Assembly: GCA_026710565.1 (NCBI GenBank)
Contig: JAPOQV010000548.1
Span: 1 to 7,736, forward strand
DNA from: Spirochaetaceae bacterium
Lineage (GTDB): Bacteria; Spirochaetota; Spirochaetia; SZUA-6; Bin103
Reading direction: 5' to 3'
Length of the DNA stretch: 7,736 bases
Within the stretch, counting starts at the first letter, position 1, and the number at the start of each line of letters is the position of its first letter. Shown here in pieces: positions 1-5,540 of this stretch. The notes under the pieces are model-generated. The model saw only the letters and a list, made by a program, of their open reading frames with translations, was not told the origin of the DNA and ran no database searches. The position numbers were made by a program, and so were the translations under genes.

Positions 1-1
1 G

Positions 2-1210
2 CTTCAGGTGGTGCTGGTGCGCGACATGTGGCTCACCGGCTTCGATGCGCCGAGCCTGCACACGATGTACGTCGACAAGCCGATGCGCGGGCATGGGCTG
101 ATGCAGGCGATCGCGCGGGTCAACCGGGTATTCCGGGACAAGCCGGGCGGCCTCGTCGTCGACTTCCTCGGGCTCGCGCACGAGCTCAAGCGCGCGCTCG
201 CGACCTATACCGAGAGCGGCGGCACCGGCCAGACCGCGCTGAATCAGGCCGAGGCGGTGGCCGTGATGCTGGAGAAGTACGAGATTTGCTGCGGCCTGTT
301 CCACGGGTTCGACCGCTCCCCGTGGGCGGCCGGCACCCCGCAGGAGCGCCTTGCGCTGCTGCCGGCGGCGCAGGAGCACATCCTGGCTCAGGAGAACGGG
401 AAGGAGCGATGCGTACAGTCAGTGCGTGACCTGTCGCGAGCCTTCGCGCTCGCCGTACCGCACGACGAGGCGATGCGCATCCGCGACGACGTGGCGTTCT
501 TCCAGGCCGTCCAATCAGTGCTGAGCAAGCGAGCCGCCGCCGAGGCGCGGCCCGAGGAAGAGCTGGAGCATGCCGTACGCCAGATCGTCTCGCGGGCGGT
601 CGCGTCGGAGGGGGTGATCGACATCTTCGCCGCCGCCGGCCTGGAGAAGCCCGACATCTCGATCCTGTCGGACGAGTTCCTGGCCGAGGTGCGCGGCATG
701 GAGCGGCGCAACCTCGCCGTCGAGCTGCTGCAGAAGCTGCTCAAGGGAGAGCTTGCCGCCCGCCGGCGCAAGAACGTCGTGCAGGCGCGGTCGTTCGCCG
801 AGATGCTGGAGGAGACCCTGCGCCGCTACCAGAACAGGGCCGTCGAGGCCGCGCAGGTGATCGAGGAGCTGATCGAGCTTGCCCGCGAGATGCGCGAGGC
901 CAGCGCCCGCGGCGACGACCTCGGGCTGTCAGAGGACGAGCTCGCCTTCTACGATGCGCTCGAAACCAACGACAGCGCGGTGCAGGTGCTCGGCGACGAC
1001 ACGTTACGGGACATCGCCCGCGAGCTGGTCGACACCGTGCGGAGCAACGTCACCATCGACTGGACGCTGCGCGAGAACGTCCGCGCCAACCTGCGGCGGC
1101 TGGTCAAGCGCATCCTGCGCAAGCACGGCTACCCACCCGACAAGCAGGAGAAGGCGACGCAAACGGTCCTGGAACAGGCCGAAGTCCTTTCGGCCGGTTG
1201 GGCCGCTTGA
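2..1210 (+). CDS. hsdR: Type I restriction enzyme motor/endonuclease subunit HsdR, C-terminal part (5' truncated by window edge)
   Basis: This is the last 402 residues of the restriction subunit of a type I restriction-modification complex, which translocates DNA using ATP and cleaves unmodified DNA at a distance. The frame is open to the first base of the window, so the start lies outside. The GTG at 8 is internal. The fragment opens in the second RecA-like domain of the SF2 motor: TGFDAP (35-52) fits motif V and QAIARVNR (104-127) fits motif VI with its arginine finger. The rest is a charged, mostly helical C-terminal domain of the kind found at the end of EcoR124-like HsdR proteins, which contacts the methylase core. 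HsdR proteins are usually around 1000 residues, so the N-terminal nuclease domain and first motor domain should lie to the left, probably with hsdM and hsdS. The reading frame is intact to TGA at 1208-1210. A decayed homologue of its last ~110 codons lies at 2455-2790. Family assignment is confident. The subtype is less so. Confidence 0.93.
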   Translation, partial: LQVVLVRDMWLTGFDAPSLHTMYVDKPMRGHGLMQAIARVNRVFRDKPGGLVVDFLGLAHELKRALATYTESGGTGQTALNQAEAVAVMLEKYEICCGLFHGFDRSPWAAGTPQERLALLPAAQEHILAQENGKERCVQSVRDLSRAFALAVPHDEAMRIRDDVAFFQAVQSVLSKRAAAEARPEEELEHAVRQIVSRAVASEGVIDIFAAAGLEKPDISILSDEFLAEVRGMERRNLAVELLQKLLKGELAARRRKNVVQARSFAEMLEETLRRYQNRAVEAAQVIEELIELAREMREASARGDDLGLSEDELAFYDALETNDSAVQVLGDDTLRDIARELVDTVRSNVTIDWTLRENVRANLRRLVKRILRKHGYPPDKQEKATQTVLEQAEVLSAGWAA

Positions 1211-1254
1211 CGCATGTGGTTGCGTCCCGTGGGATGCTCTGGGCGCTTCGCGAG

Positions 1255-1280
1255 TTGAGAATGACTCCGCGATGTAGAAT
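1255..1280 (+). promoter_or_regulatory. Weak candidate promoter before the zinc-ribbon gene
   Basis: TTGAGA (1255-1260) and TAGAAT (1275-1280) each resemble a sigma-70 box. The spacer is only 14 bases, shorter than the usual 16-18, so this is a weak call. It falls in the 154-base gap after hsdR, where a newly acquired gene would need its own promoter. No intrinsic terminator with a T-tract is visible after hsdR, so read-through from hsdR is an alternative. Confidence 0.2.
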
Positions 1281-1338
1281 CCTCGGCTTCATTCAACGTA
1301 AACAACGGCAACGCTAGAGATCGATTCAGAGAGGGACG

Positions 1339-1368
1339 ATGAAGACGAATACCAAGCTCCTCAGATGA
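1339..1368 (+). CDS. Possible 9-codon leader cistron (MKTNTKLLR) coupled to the next gene by ATGA
   Basis: An ATG at 1339 is preceded by a purine-rich GAGAGGG (1329-1335) at ribosome-binding distance. It reads nine codons and stops at TGA 1366-1368. That stop overlaps the ATG of the 359-residue gene at 1365 as ATGA. The downstream ATG has no Shine-Dalgarno sequence of its own, since the bases before it are pyrimidine-rich. The arrangement therefore suits stop-start translational coupling. Two alternatives exist. The true start may be 1339 with a frameshift (real or sequencing error) joining the frames. Or this may be chance. The frame of the main gene is also open upstream back to a TAA at 1299-1301 but offers no ATG, GTG or TTG there. 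Confidence 0.35.
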   Translation: MKTNTKLLR

Positions 1369-2444
1369 AGCACCTTGGGCTCATACCCAGAAGTAGGCTG
1401 AAAGACCTGCCAGCGTCCGTCAGAGCTGCTCACGAGTTGTGCTTTTTCCTCCACGATGAATGTGTGCGTGCGCTTGCCGAATACGAGGAAGCTGGCGCAC
1501 ACCGAGAAACGGTCCGATTCAAGAATGAGGATGACTTTTCCAGGTTCGAAGAGCTGGCCGAAAACAATGACGACACTATTTCCGTTATGCAAGAACTCGG
1601 ATATCATCACGCATCCAAGAAAGTAATTCTCAATACGATTTCCATGGCGATGATATCTGATTGTCTGCATCATATCTACGAGGCGCTGACGTGTTTCGAG
1701 AAGCGAAAGAGTATTGTCGGATTCAATCTCCTGAGAAAACCGCTGAAGGAAAACCTGCTTTACCTTTCATGGATGCACGGACGGCGCGACGAATTCTATT
1801 GTCAGTTCATGCAAGGAGACTCCAAGTACTTGTCGCAGTCGAAGATCGGCGCCGATAGGCGGGGGATCTATTCGGACGCCATTCAACAGATGCCTCAGGG
1901 CGATGTGTTTGATGCCGAGCGAATCGAGAGCCTGATATATGATAGAAGCGACAGATACGGGTTTGAATTGTTCTTTCAGCACGCCGTTCATTTGGTAACC
2001 ATAAGGTATCCCGAGCTCCGAACAGAACCAGAGAATTTCAATTTCATATTCAAAGATCCGCGGGATGATGATCTGTACGAAGTGATCTATAGCAATCTTC
2101 CATACCTGATGTTGTTCATGTCGCATGTTGTTATGGGTGTCTTTCATCAGATGCGCGCAATGGACGAGACGTCGAGGACGCTGTTTCGGATTCGGTCGAT
2201 GCTAGCGTACTCTCTGATTGTGTTTCCTGAGGACGATGATGTGCTGCAGCGGTTTCACAAGACCATCCGCGATCTTCCTAGATGTCGCAATTGTAATAGA
2301 GAGTGCAAATTGACGCCATACAATCTGTCACAAATGTTGTTTAGAGCGGTGTTCCGATGTACCTATTGCCGCAAGAAAAACCCGTTCGTGTTCTTTCTAC
2401 TTCCCGAATACGAATATGCATTTGAAGAAGATAGTCCAGGTTAG
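1365..2444 (+). CDS. Uncharacterised helical protein with C-terminal zinc-ribbon-like CxxC pair
   Basis: I do not recognise this 359-residue protein. No signal peptide or convincing membrane helix is visible. Most of it looks alpha-helical and soluble, with hydrophobic, aromatic-rich helices around residues 86-140 and 240-262. The segment near 122-137 (LLRKPLKENLLYLSWM) looks like a conserved helical core. Near the C-terminus C307, C310, C332 and C335 form CxxC-x21-CxxC, spaced as in a zinc ribbon, which suggests a structural metal site or nucleic-acid contact. C314 lies between the pairs. Start 1365 is the only start codon in the open frame, but it lacks its own ribosome-binding site and overlaps the leader stop at 1366-1368. 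The gene is clearly more A/T-rich, with many A/T-ending codons, than the hsdR sequence on either side, a sign of separate origin. It lies between intact hsdR and a decayed hsdR tail, a usual place for accessory defence genes. A defence role is inferred from position only, and no catalytic motif is seen. Confidence 0.75.
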   Translation: MKHLGLIPRSRLKDLPASVRAAHELCFFLHDECVRALAEYEEAGAHRETVRFKNEDDFSRFEELAENNDDTISVMQELGYHHASKKVILNTISMAMISDCLHHIYEALTCFEKRKSIVGFNLLRKPLKENLLYLSWMHGRRDEFYCQFMQGDSKYLSQSKIGADRRGIYSDAIQQMPQGDVFDAERIESLIYDRSDRYGFELFFQHAVHLVTIRYPELRTEPENFNFIFKDPRDDDLYEVIYSNLPYLMLFMSHVVMGVFHQMRAMDETSRTLFRIRSMLAYSLIVFPEDDDVLQRFHKTIRDLPRCRNCNRECKLTPYNLSQMLFRAVFRCTYCRKKNPFVFFLLPEYEYAFEEDSPG

Positions 2445-2454
2445 TTTGTGGATG

Positions 2455-2790
2455 CTGGCAGTGATCGAGGATCTGATCGAACTCGCCCCCGAGACGCGGG
2501 AGTGCGACGCCCGCGGTGACGAGTTCGGGCTGTGAGAGGATGAATTCGCGTTCTACGACGCGCTCGAGTTCAGCGAGAACGCCGTTCAGGTGCTTGGCGC
2601 GAGACGCCACGCGAGATCTCCAGCGAAGTGAGCCACATCGTGCGGCGCAGCGGCACCATCGACTCGACGCTGCGGGACCTCCCCGCCGCCACCTCCGCCG
2701 GCTGTTCAGCGCATCGTGCGGAAGCACCGGTACGCGCCCGATGGAGGGTCAGGAGCCAGCGCCGCGAGCCCTCGCTTCCGGATTGATACC
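2455..2790 (+). pseudogene. Decayed second copy of the hsdR 3' end
   Basis: Translation of 2461-2598 gives VIEDLIELAPETRECDARGD followed by EFGL, a TGA stop (2533-2535), then EDEFAFYDALE and AVQVLG. This aligns without gaps to the C-terminal part of the intact hsdR at 857-994. By hand count 110 of 138 bases match, and many changes are at third positions. The intact gene has TCA where the remnant has the TGA, so one base change made the nonsense codon. After about 2598 the homology continues in other frames: REISSEVSHIVRR and TIDSTLRD near 2611-2675, HLRRLF near 2690-2708, QRIVRKHRYAPD near 2707-2743, then a weak QEPA match. At least two to three frameshifts are therefore present. Homology starts about 10 bases after the stop of the zinc-ribbon gene, and only about the last 110 codons survive. 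It cannot make a working product. The divergence suggests a different hsdR allele or paralogue, not a fresh copy of the neighbour. Confidence 0.88.
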
Positions 2791-2825
2791 GACGAAGAGC
2801 ACGCCGGCAACGGTGAATAGTTGCG

Positions 2826-3119
2826 TCAAGCCTGGGGGCGTTCCTGTTCGCGGAGTCTGATGGAGGTCATCCGGTATTGCTGCTCCAGGTTGACCCAGAA
2901 CGCCGCCGAGATGCCGAGAACCTTCTCCAGGTCGAGGGCCGTGCCCTCGGTGATCGCCTTTTTCCCGTGGATGATCTCGTTTACGACCTGCACGGGTCGT
3001 CCTATGCGGGCTGTCAGGTCCGTCTGGCTCATACCCCGGGCGGCGATCTCGTCGGCGAGTGTCTCGCCTGGTGGGATGGGTAGGTCGGAGTAGATCTCGC
3101 TACGGTCGTCAGTCGTCAT
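2826..3119 (-). CDS. higA: HigA-family addiction-module antitoxin (XRE-type HTH), no toxin partner visible
   Basis: This 97-residue protein has the HigA/VapI signature: PPGETLADEIAARGMSQ (residues 16-32) leads into a lambda-repressor-like helix-turn-helix, with NEIIHGKKAIT (47-57) and ALDLEKVLGISAAFWVNLE (61-79) as the typical tail. HigA proteins bind and neutralise an mRNA-cutting HigB toxin and repress their own operon. The start was chosen at ATG 3117-3119 because a strong GGAGGAGGTG lies nine bases upstream. A GTG at 3144-3146 in the same frame would add nine residues that overlap that ribosome-binding site. In standard higBA operons the toxin lies just upstream, here above 3120 on the minus strand, but no RelE/HigB-like frame is seen there. 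Downstream on the same strand is only the antisense of the hsdR remnant. It therefore looks like an orphan antitoxin, which may act as a plain transcription regulator or protect against toxins encoded elsewhere. Its G/C content is like the background. Confidence 0.88.
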   Translation of the reverse strand: MTTDDRSEIYSDLPIPPGETLADEIAARGMSQTDLTARIGRPVQVVNEIIHGKKAITEGTALDLEKVLGISAAFWVNLEQQYRMTSIRLREQERPQA

Positions 3120-3128
3120 GTGGTTGCT

Positions 3129-3138
3129 CACCTCCTCC
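3129..3138 (-). promoter_or_regulatory. Strong ribosome-binding site deciding the higA start
   Basis: On the minus strand GGAGGAGGTG ends nine bases before the ATG at 3119, close to a perfect anti-Shine-Dalgarno match. It rules strongly for the 97-residue form over the GTG start at 3146. Further upstream TCGACA (3178-3183) and TCATAT (3154-3159), 18 bases apart, are a poor but possible promoter. Confidence 0.7.
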
Positions 3139-3224
3139 ACGATCACTCAGGGCATATGACTCGGTACGACTCTTGTTTGTCGATAGCGCGTGGGCCAAAG
3201 TACCCCGGAGGCTGCGGTCGGGTC

Positions 3225-3380
3225 GGGGGTCGGCCGGTCGCTCCTGGAGCGGTCCGCCGCCGAATCCGTGGTGGGTGCCACCTCGGGCAGCTGTTCCTGC
3301 TGCCGGACGGATCGCTGAGGGAAGGCTCGGTGACCGACCTGCCGCTGTGGGAATTGGCCGTGAACCAGCGCCGCGAGCCC
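3225..3380 (+). pseudogene. Remnant of an enolase-superfamily gene (N-terminal region), frameshifted
   Basis: Two frames together reproduce about residues 52-103 of the intact enolase-superfamily protein encoded at 4157. From about 3229 one frame reads VGRSLLERSAAESVVG, matching VGWSRLERADAETLVG. After a one-base deletion in 3277-3290, relative to the intact gene, the next frame reads LFLLPDGSLREGSVTDLPLW then ELAV, matching LFRLPDGSLADGAAIDLPLW then DLAA. No start and no barrel domain remain, so it is non-functional. Homology fades near 3380, just before the TTGACA that opens the vapBC control region. The second frame happens to run open into the vapB gene, but vapB has its own start and ribosome-binding site. 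The divergence marks it as a paralogue of the 4157 gene, not a recent duplicate. Confidence 0.82.
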
Positions 3381-3383
3381 GCC

Positions 3384-3427
3384 TTGACAACCCCACCTTA
3401 CCATATCGTAGCCTCTGGCGTAAGGTG
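3384..3427 (+). promoter_or_regulatory. vapBC control region: consensus -35 box and 8-bp inverted repeat (likely operator)
   Basis: A perfect TTGACA lies at 3384-3389. Just downstream CACCTTAC (3394-3401) and GTAAGGTG (3420-3427) form a perfect 8-base inverted repeat with an 18-base spacer, ending 16 bases before the vapB ATG. Antitoxins of the AbrB fold usually repress their own operon by binding such inverted repeats over the promoter, so this is the natural operator. The -10 box is not clear: TATCGT (3404-3409) is only 14 bases from the -35, and TAGCCT (3409-3414) is 19 bases away. The repeat is seen directly. The operator role is inferred. Confidence 0.55.
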
Positions 3428-3443
3428 CGCTCAAGGTAGCACG

Positions 3444-3677
3444 ATGGTAGTGAAGATCAGGGCGAAGCGGCAGGTGACCTTTCCTGCGGCCGTGCTGGGC
3501 GTGGGGCCGGGCGACCGGCTCGAGTTGCAGGAAGGCCCCGACGGCTTCTTGCTCCGGCCGCAGCGCATCGACTTCGCCAGCTTGGCGCCGTTGCGGGACA
3601 AGATCCGGCGCGATCCCGGTCCGTTCGAAGTGGAGGAATTCAGGAATCAGCCGCATGACCCCGCGCTTCGGGATTGA
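3444..3677 (+). CDS. vapB: AbrB/MazE-fold antitoxin of a VapBC-type module
   Basis: This 77-residue protein has an N-terminal swapped-hairpin (SpoVT/AbrB) DNA-binding domain: KIRAKRQVTFP, GVGPGDRLEL and DGFLLRP within about residues 4-43. A short acidic and charged tail follows (SLAPLRDKIRRDPGPFEVEE, then FR), typical of the part that wraps around and blocks a PIN toxin. The start is ATG 3444, with AAGG at about 3433-3436 in front. It lies downstream of a TTGACA and an inverted repeat that probably make up its autoregulated promoter. The toxin gene begins inside its 3' end (ATG 3655), the usual tight coupling of these pairs. The antitoxin frame is intact while the toxin is broken. That is the expected order of decay, because losing the antitoxin first would be lethal. 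The gene may persist as a bare regulator or protect against a related toxin. The assignment to the AbrB-fold vapB class is good, although the name is generic. Confidence 0.85.
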   Translation: MVVKIRAKRQVTFPAAVLGVGPGDRLELQEGPDGFLLRPQRIDFASLAPLRDKIRRDPGPFEVEEFRNQPHDPALRD

Positions 3678-4089
3678 TTTGATACGTCGATCCTGGTGAG
3701 GCTGCTGACCGGCAAGCCGGAACAGCTCTATATGCACCGTGTGTGAGCGCCCTTCGAACGCTGATCGAAGGGCAGGGCGCGCAGATCCTCGTCTCCGACA
3801 CCGTGATTGGCGAGGCGTAGGTCGCCGTGCAGCACCACTATGGCGCGGCGAAGGCCGACGCCCGTACCGGAATGCTCAAGGTGTTGCGAAGCGGCCTGGT
3901 CTCGCCGCTCAATGGCCAGTTGGTACTCACGGCGATCGAAAGCCATTCCGGTGCGGGGCTGATCGATCGGCTCATTGCGGATGACTATCGGCGTGCCGGG
4001 GGGTGCTGACGCTGACACTGGACAGAAAGATGTCGGCTTTGCCCACGGCACAGCTACTCGTCACCACCCCGGTCTCTTCGACACCGTGA
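3655..4089 (+). pseudogene. vapC: VapC-type PIN-domain toxin, broken by four lesions
   Basis: A PIN ribonuclease toxin of about 142 residues can be rebuilt by reversing four small changes. From ATG 3655, with AGGAA upstream, the protein begins MTPRFGID. (1) A tandem TTGAT duplication (3674-3683) breaks the frame; removing one copy gives FGIDTSILVRLLTGKPE. (2) A GT-repeat expansion near 3739-3745 shifts the frame; two bases fewer gives MHRVSALRTLIEGQ. (3) A TAG at 3818-3820 interrupts SDTVIGEA/VAVQHHYG, where Y or a similar residue is expected. (4) A G-run near 3997-4002 is one base short; adding one G gives RAGGVLTLTLDRKM and then TGA 4087-4089. The rebuilt protein keeps the four PIN acidic positions: D in IDTS, E in IGEA, D in GLIDRLIA and D in TLDRK. 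Such toxins cut RNA, often tRNA or rRNA, and are held by the partner antitoxin at 3444. As read, the longest surviving piece lacks the N-terminal catalytic aspartate. Base-calling errors could explain the GT and G-run indels but hardly all four. Confidence 0.85.
3674..3683 (+). repeat. TTGAT tandem duplication inside vapC
   Basis: Two exact adjacent copies of TTGAT lie eight codons into the toxin frame. Deleting one copy restores the PIN motif IDTS and leaves the antitoxin stop (3675-3677) unchanged, so this looks like a slippage-type inactivating duplication. It could in principle revert. Confidence 0.75.
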
Positions 4090-4156
4090 CCGGCGGGATG
4101 CGGCGTTCGGGCTCTTCCTCGGCGCTTGAGCGACGATCGGGACAGGAGGGGTCCGT

Positions 4157-5290
4157 ATGAGCGACATCTCGCGCGAGCGAATCACGAAGATCGAGAGGAT
4201 CGGGGTGCACAGCCCGCGTCCGCGGGACATCGGCTTCAATTCCCGCAAGGGCGCGCACGGCCCGGTCGTGCACGACTTGGTGCTGCGCGTGCATATCGCG
4301 AGCGGGGCGGTGGGCGTCGGCTGGTCGCGGCTGGAGCGGGCGGACGCCGAAACCCTGGTGGGGCGGCGGCTGGGGGAGCTGTTCCGCCTGCCGGACGGCT
4401 CGCTGGCAGACGGCGCGGCGATCGACCTGCCGCTGTGGGACCTCGCTGCCAGGCTTCAGGGCGTGCCGCTGTACCGGCTGCTGGACGGGCGGGGCAGCCG
4501 AGCCGTCGAGCTCTATGACGGTTCCATCTACATCGACGACCTGGACGCCGACGACGACGAAGCGCGGGAGATCTTTCGCGAAGAGGTGCGCACCGGGCAC
4601 GACTACGGGTACCGGAACTTCAAGATCAAGATCGGTCGCGGCGCGCGCTGGATGCCGACCGCCGCAGGGCTGGAGCGCGACCTGCTGGTGATTCACACGG
4701 TGCGCGAGGCGGCCGGCCCAGACGCCAAGATCATGGTGGACGCCAACAACGGCGGCACCCTCAACAGCACCAAGGACACCCTCGACGCGTGCGCCGACGC
4801 CGGCATCTACTGGTTCGAGGAGCCGTTCGCGGAGGATCCCGAGCTCAACGCCGACCTGCGCCGGTTCATCCGGGAGCGCGGCTACGCGACCCTGGTGGCC
4901 GACGGCGAGTCGGGCCCGCCGCCTCCGAGCTTCTTCGCCATGGTGGAAGCCGGGGACATCGACGTGGTGCAGCATGACTTCCGCTACGAGGGGCTCTCCT
5001 GGTGGAAGGCGACCGCGGCGCGCATCGAGCCGTGGGGCGCGCGCTGCGCTCCGCACTGCTGGGGCTCGATCGTCGAGCGCTACGCGCACGCCCACTTCGC
5101 GGCGTCGGTTCCCAACTTCGCCCTGCTGGAGGCGGCCCCGGCCGACACCGAGGGGCTGCTGCTGGACGGCTGGGAGCAGCGTGACGGCAGGCTGCTGGTG
5201 CCGGATACGCCCGGGAGCGGCTTCGACCTGGAGCCGGAGCTGATCGAGCGTGGGGTCCGCGCCGATGACGGCTACCGCGTGGAGGTGTGA
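4157..5290 (+). CDS. Mandelate racemase/muconate lactonizing enzyme family protein (enolase superfamily, probable acid-sugar dehydratase or epimerase)
   Basis: This 377-residue cytoplasmic enzyme has the two-domain enolase-superfamily form: an N-terminal capping domain (about 1-120) and a TIM barrel. Catalytic positions are complete and in order. A KIK base motif is at K156/K158. Mg2+ ligands are D195 (MVDANNG), E221 or E222 (WFEEPF) and E251 (ADGES). A D274...H300 pair (VVQHDFRYEG, APHCWG) matches the Asp-His dyad of the mandelate racemase subgroup. These enzymes abstract the proton next to a carboxylate, and members act on sugar acids as dehydratases or racemases. The substrate cannot be read from sequence. 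The start at ATG 4157 has AGGAGGGG five bases upstream. The length is normal for the family. Paralogue pieces lie on both sides, 3225-3380 and 6728-6781, and the latter overlaps an NAD-dependent epimerase/dehydratase. That supports an ancestral sugar-acid operon with more than one enolase-superfamily gene. The frame is intact. Confidence 0.92.
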   Translation: MSDISRERITKIERIGVHSPRPRDIGFNSRKGAHGPVVHDLVLRVHIASGAVGVGWSRLERADAETLVGRRLGELFRLPDGSLADGAAIDLPLWDLAARLQGVPLYRLLDGRGSRAVELYDGSIYIDDLDADDDEAREIFREEVRTGHDYGYRNFKIKIGRGARWMPTAAGLERDLLVIHTVREAAGPDAKIMVDANNGGTLNSTKDTLDACADAGIYWFEEPFAEDPELNADLRRFIRERGYATLVADGESGPPPPSFFAMVEAGDIDVVQHDFRYEGLSWWKATAARIEPWGARCAPHCWGSIVERYAHAHFAASVPNFALLEAAPADTEGLLLDGWEQRDGRLLVPDTPGSGFDLEPELIERGVRADDGYRVEV

Positions 5291-5540
5291 TGATGGGCAC
5301 CAATCTTCCGCCGCCCCAGTTGGTGTTTTCAAGCTCGCAGCCGCCGAGCCAAGGCCCGACGAACTGGGAGCATCTACGTTAGGTTCTGGCAAGGCCAATA
5401 ACCTGACGAGGTGGCGAGAGTATGATCCCGTGCTCACACGGGGCCGGGCAGGCCGGAGTCGGGGCCTATAGACAACGACGGCAGAGGGACGACGGACGGA
5501 CGCGTCCGCGGATAGACCTCAATAGCATTTGGAACAACAC
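5291..5540 (+). other. Intergenic segment between the enolase-superfamily gene and the PIN gene
   Basis: No convincing gene is seen in these 250 bases. CACCAA (5298-5303) and TTGGTG (5320-5325) could form a weak stem followed by TTTT (5326-5329), a poor candidate terminator for the enolase gene with a 16-base loop. TATGAT at 5421-5426 resembles a -10 box but has no matching -35. A 6-bp hairpin follows it (see 5427-5442). Composition shifts from G/C-rich to mixed in this stretch, so the left edge of the PIN-gene insert lies somewhere in it. Confidence 0.4.
5427..5442. repeat. Small perfect inverted repeat CCCGTG-CTCA-CACGGG
   Basis: A 6-bp stem with a 4-base loop immediately follows a TATGAT (5421-5426). 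There is no T-tract, so it is not a classical terminator. An operator at the transcription start or an RNA hairpin in the 5' leader of the PIN gene is possible. A short repeat like this can also arise by chance in G/C-rich DNA. Confidence 0.3.

Noticed and set aside
1326..1673. 115-codon minus-strand frame opposite the start of the zinc-ribbon gene
   Set aside because: No recognisable domain, and it overlaps the better-supported plus-strand gene. I treat it as a shadow frame.
3120..3677. 185-codon frame joining the enolase remnant to vapB as one protein
   Set aside because: The enolase part is frameshifted within 3277-3290. vapB has its own start, ribosome-binding site, -35 box and inverted repeat, so the read-through is accidental.
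3147..3737. Minus-strand frame upstream of higA as a possible HigB toxin
   Set aside because: Its translation has no RelE/HigB features. It is antisense to the enolase remnant and vapB.
5298..5329. CACCAA/TTGGTG stem followed by TTTT as the terminator of the enolase-superfamily gene
   Set aside because: The stem is only six base pairs with a 16-base loop and a short T-run. It is too weak to call as a feature and is noted only in the intergenic entry.
4061..5437. 458-codon minus-strand frame opposite the enolase-superfamily gene
   Set aside because: Long antisense frames are expected opposite high-GC genes. It shows no domain and lies entirely over a gene with a complete active site.
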